A stretch of DNA of 64,000 nt. Origin: Blastococcus sp. CPCC 205250 (GTDB lineage Bacteria; Actinomycetota; Actinomycetes; Mycobacteriales; Geodermatophilaceae). A model generated the notes under the pieces. The model was given only the letters and a program-made list of their open reading frames with translations, was not told where the DNA came from and searched no databases. Shown one piece after another: positions 63,635-64,000 of the stretch. The stretch spans positions 186,001-250,000 of the forward strand of contig NZ_JABGCG010000003.1 in NCBI RefSeq assembly GCF_019799925.1, in the 5' to 3' direction. A program made the position numbers and the translations under genes. Position 1 is the first letter of the stretch; each line of letters begins with the position of its first letter.

Positions 63635-64000
63635 GCGCACCGGCCGCGGCACCGCCACGGGTCGGGGGCACCGCCGGGAGCACGGACGACGCCGTCGGCG
63701 CGACCGCCGGCCAGGAGGCCGGGACCACCCTGGCGGCAGCGGTGGCCACCCTGCTCGGGGCGGCGGCGCTGGCACCGGTCTTCAGCGACGGGGACTGGTT
63801 CCCCGGGGTGCTGGTGGCGGTCGTGGCGGTCTCCCTCAGCGGCCTGGCGCTGCGGCTGGCGGGCCCGGCGCTGTGGCTGTGGGCCAGCGGGGGCCGGCCG
63901 CCGTCGCCGCGCTGGTCGGCGCTGGCCGTCCCGGTGGTCCCCCTCGTCCAGCTGGCCGCGCTGGGCTGCGTGCTGACGGCGCTGTTCGCACCGGACCAGG
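63631..64000 (+). CDS. Transglutaminase-like membrane protein, N-terminal part (runs off the right edge)
   Basis: About 123 residues are visible from the GTG at 63631, which overlaps the DUF58 stop by 4 bp (GTGA). A polar N-terminus of about 30 residues is followed by at least three hydrophobic helices (about 32-48, 53-82, 92-118). No transglutaminase core is in the window; the identity is inferred from the usual gene order moxR-DUF58-TgpA-type transglutaminase and the helix-rich start. Confidence 0.6.
   Translation, partial: MSAPAAAPPRVGGTAGSTDDAVGATAGQEAGTTLAAAVATLLGAAALAPVFSDGDWFPGVLVAVVAVSLSGLALRLAGPALWLWASGGRPPSPRWSALAVPVVPLVQLAALGCVLTALFAPDQ

Overview
The window is about 74% GC with NNC/NNG-biased codons, frequent GTG starts and many 4-bp ATGA/GTGA gene overlaps. 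It carries actinobacterial hallmarks: a Wag31/SepF/YggT block after ftsZ, a PriA-type HisA with no trpF in the trp cluster, a mycofactocin-coupled dehydrogenase, DnaE1 and Mqo. I infer a chromosomal segment of a high-GC actinobacterium, possibly Geodermatophilaceae-like; the family is an inference, not shown. No prophage, insertion sequence, CRISPR array, tRNA or rRNA was seen.

Layout. 1-672: 5' end of gltB. 980-7653: minus-strand run hisI-trpE-(Trp-associated membrane protein)-trpC-trpB-trpA-lgt. 7703-14385: membrane protein, FAD dehydrogenase, small membrane protein and a two-gene ABC exporter whose halves share one degenerate ATP site. 14503-25613: histidine genes in three blocks (hisA-rid-hisF; hisH; hisD-hisC-hisB with two small passenger genes), interrupted by a DinB-like protein, a mycofactocin-type SDR, a nitroreductase and a membrane M28 peptidase. 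25754-37564: LON-domain protein, DUF2567-like membrane protein, dnaE1, GNAT, CPBP protease, rluA-type pseudouridine synthase, lspA, mqo and a cation/proton antiporter. 37673-40876: ileS with the unusual GTHH form of the HIGH motif. 40901-60815: minus-strand division and cell wall (dcw) cluster, read as mraZ-rsmH-ftsL-ftsI-murE-murF-mraY-ftsW-murG-murC-ftsQ-ftsZ-pgeF-yggS-sepF-yggT-wag31. murD is missing from its usual place between mraY and ftsW. 61332-64000: divergent moxR-DUF58-transglutaminase operon.

How the genes work together. The trp and his clusters share PriA, which probably serves both pathways. Lgt and LspA are successive lipoprotein maturation steps. The dcw cluster makes lipid II (MurE/F/C, MraY, MurG) and the septal machinery (FtsW, FtsI, FtsL, FtsQ, FtsZ, SepF, Wag31). 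MurE carries the DNPR motif expected for meso-diaminopimelate peptidoglycan.

The most interesting signals are non-coding. (i) A 51-bp hairpin element lies exactly 6 nt after both the dnaE and ftsZ stop codons, with a compensatory stem change. (ii) A second roughly 60-bp terminator-like repeat family lies after mqo and after the SDR gene. (iii) Two adjacent hairpins between mraZ and rsmH share a loop and differ by a compensatory stem pair. (iv) A 10-bp-phased AGTGG triplet resembles an MraZ box upstream of mraZ, and a phased GTGGG array with a strong G-quadruplex motif lies upstream of moxR. (v) A TANNNT-N6/7-GTG arrangement recurs and predicts leaderless transcripts.
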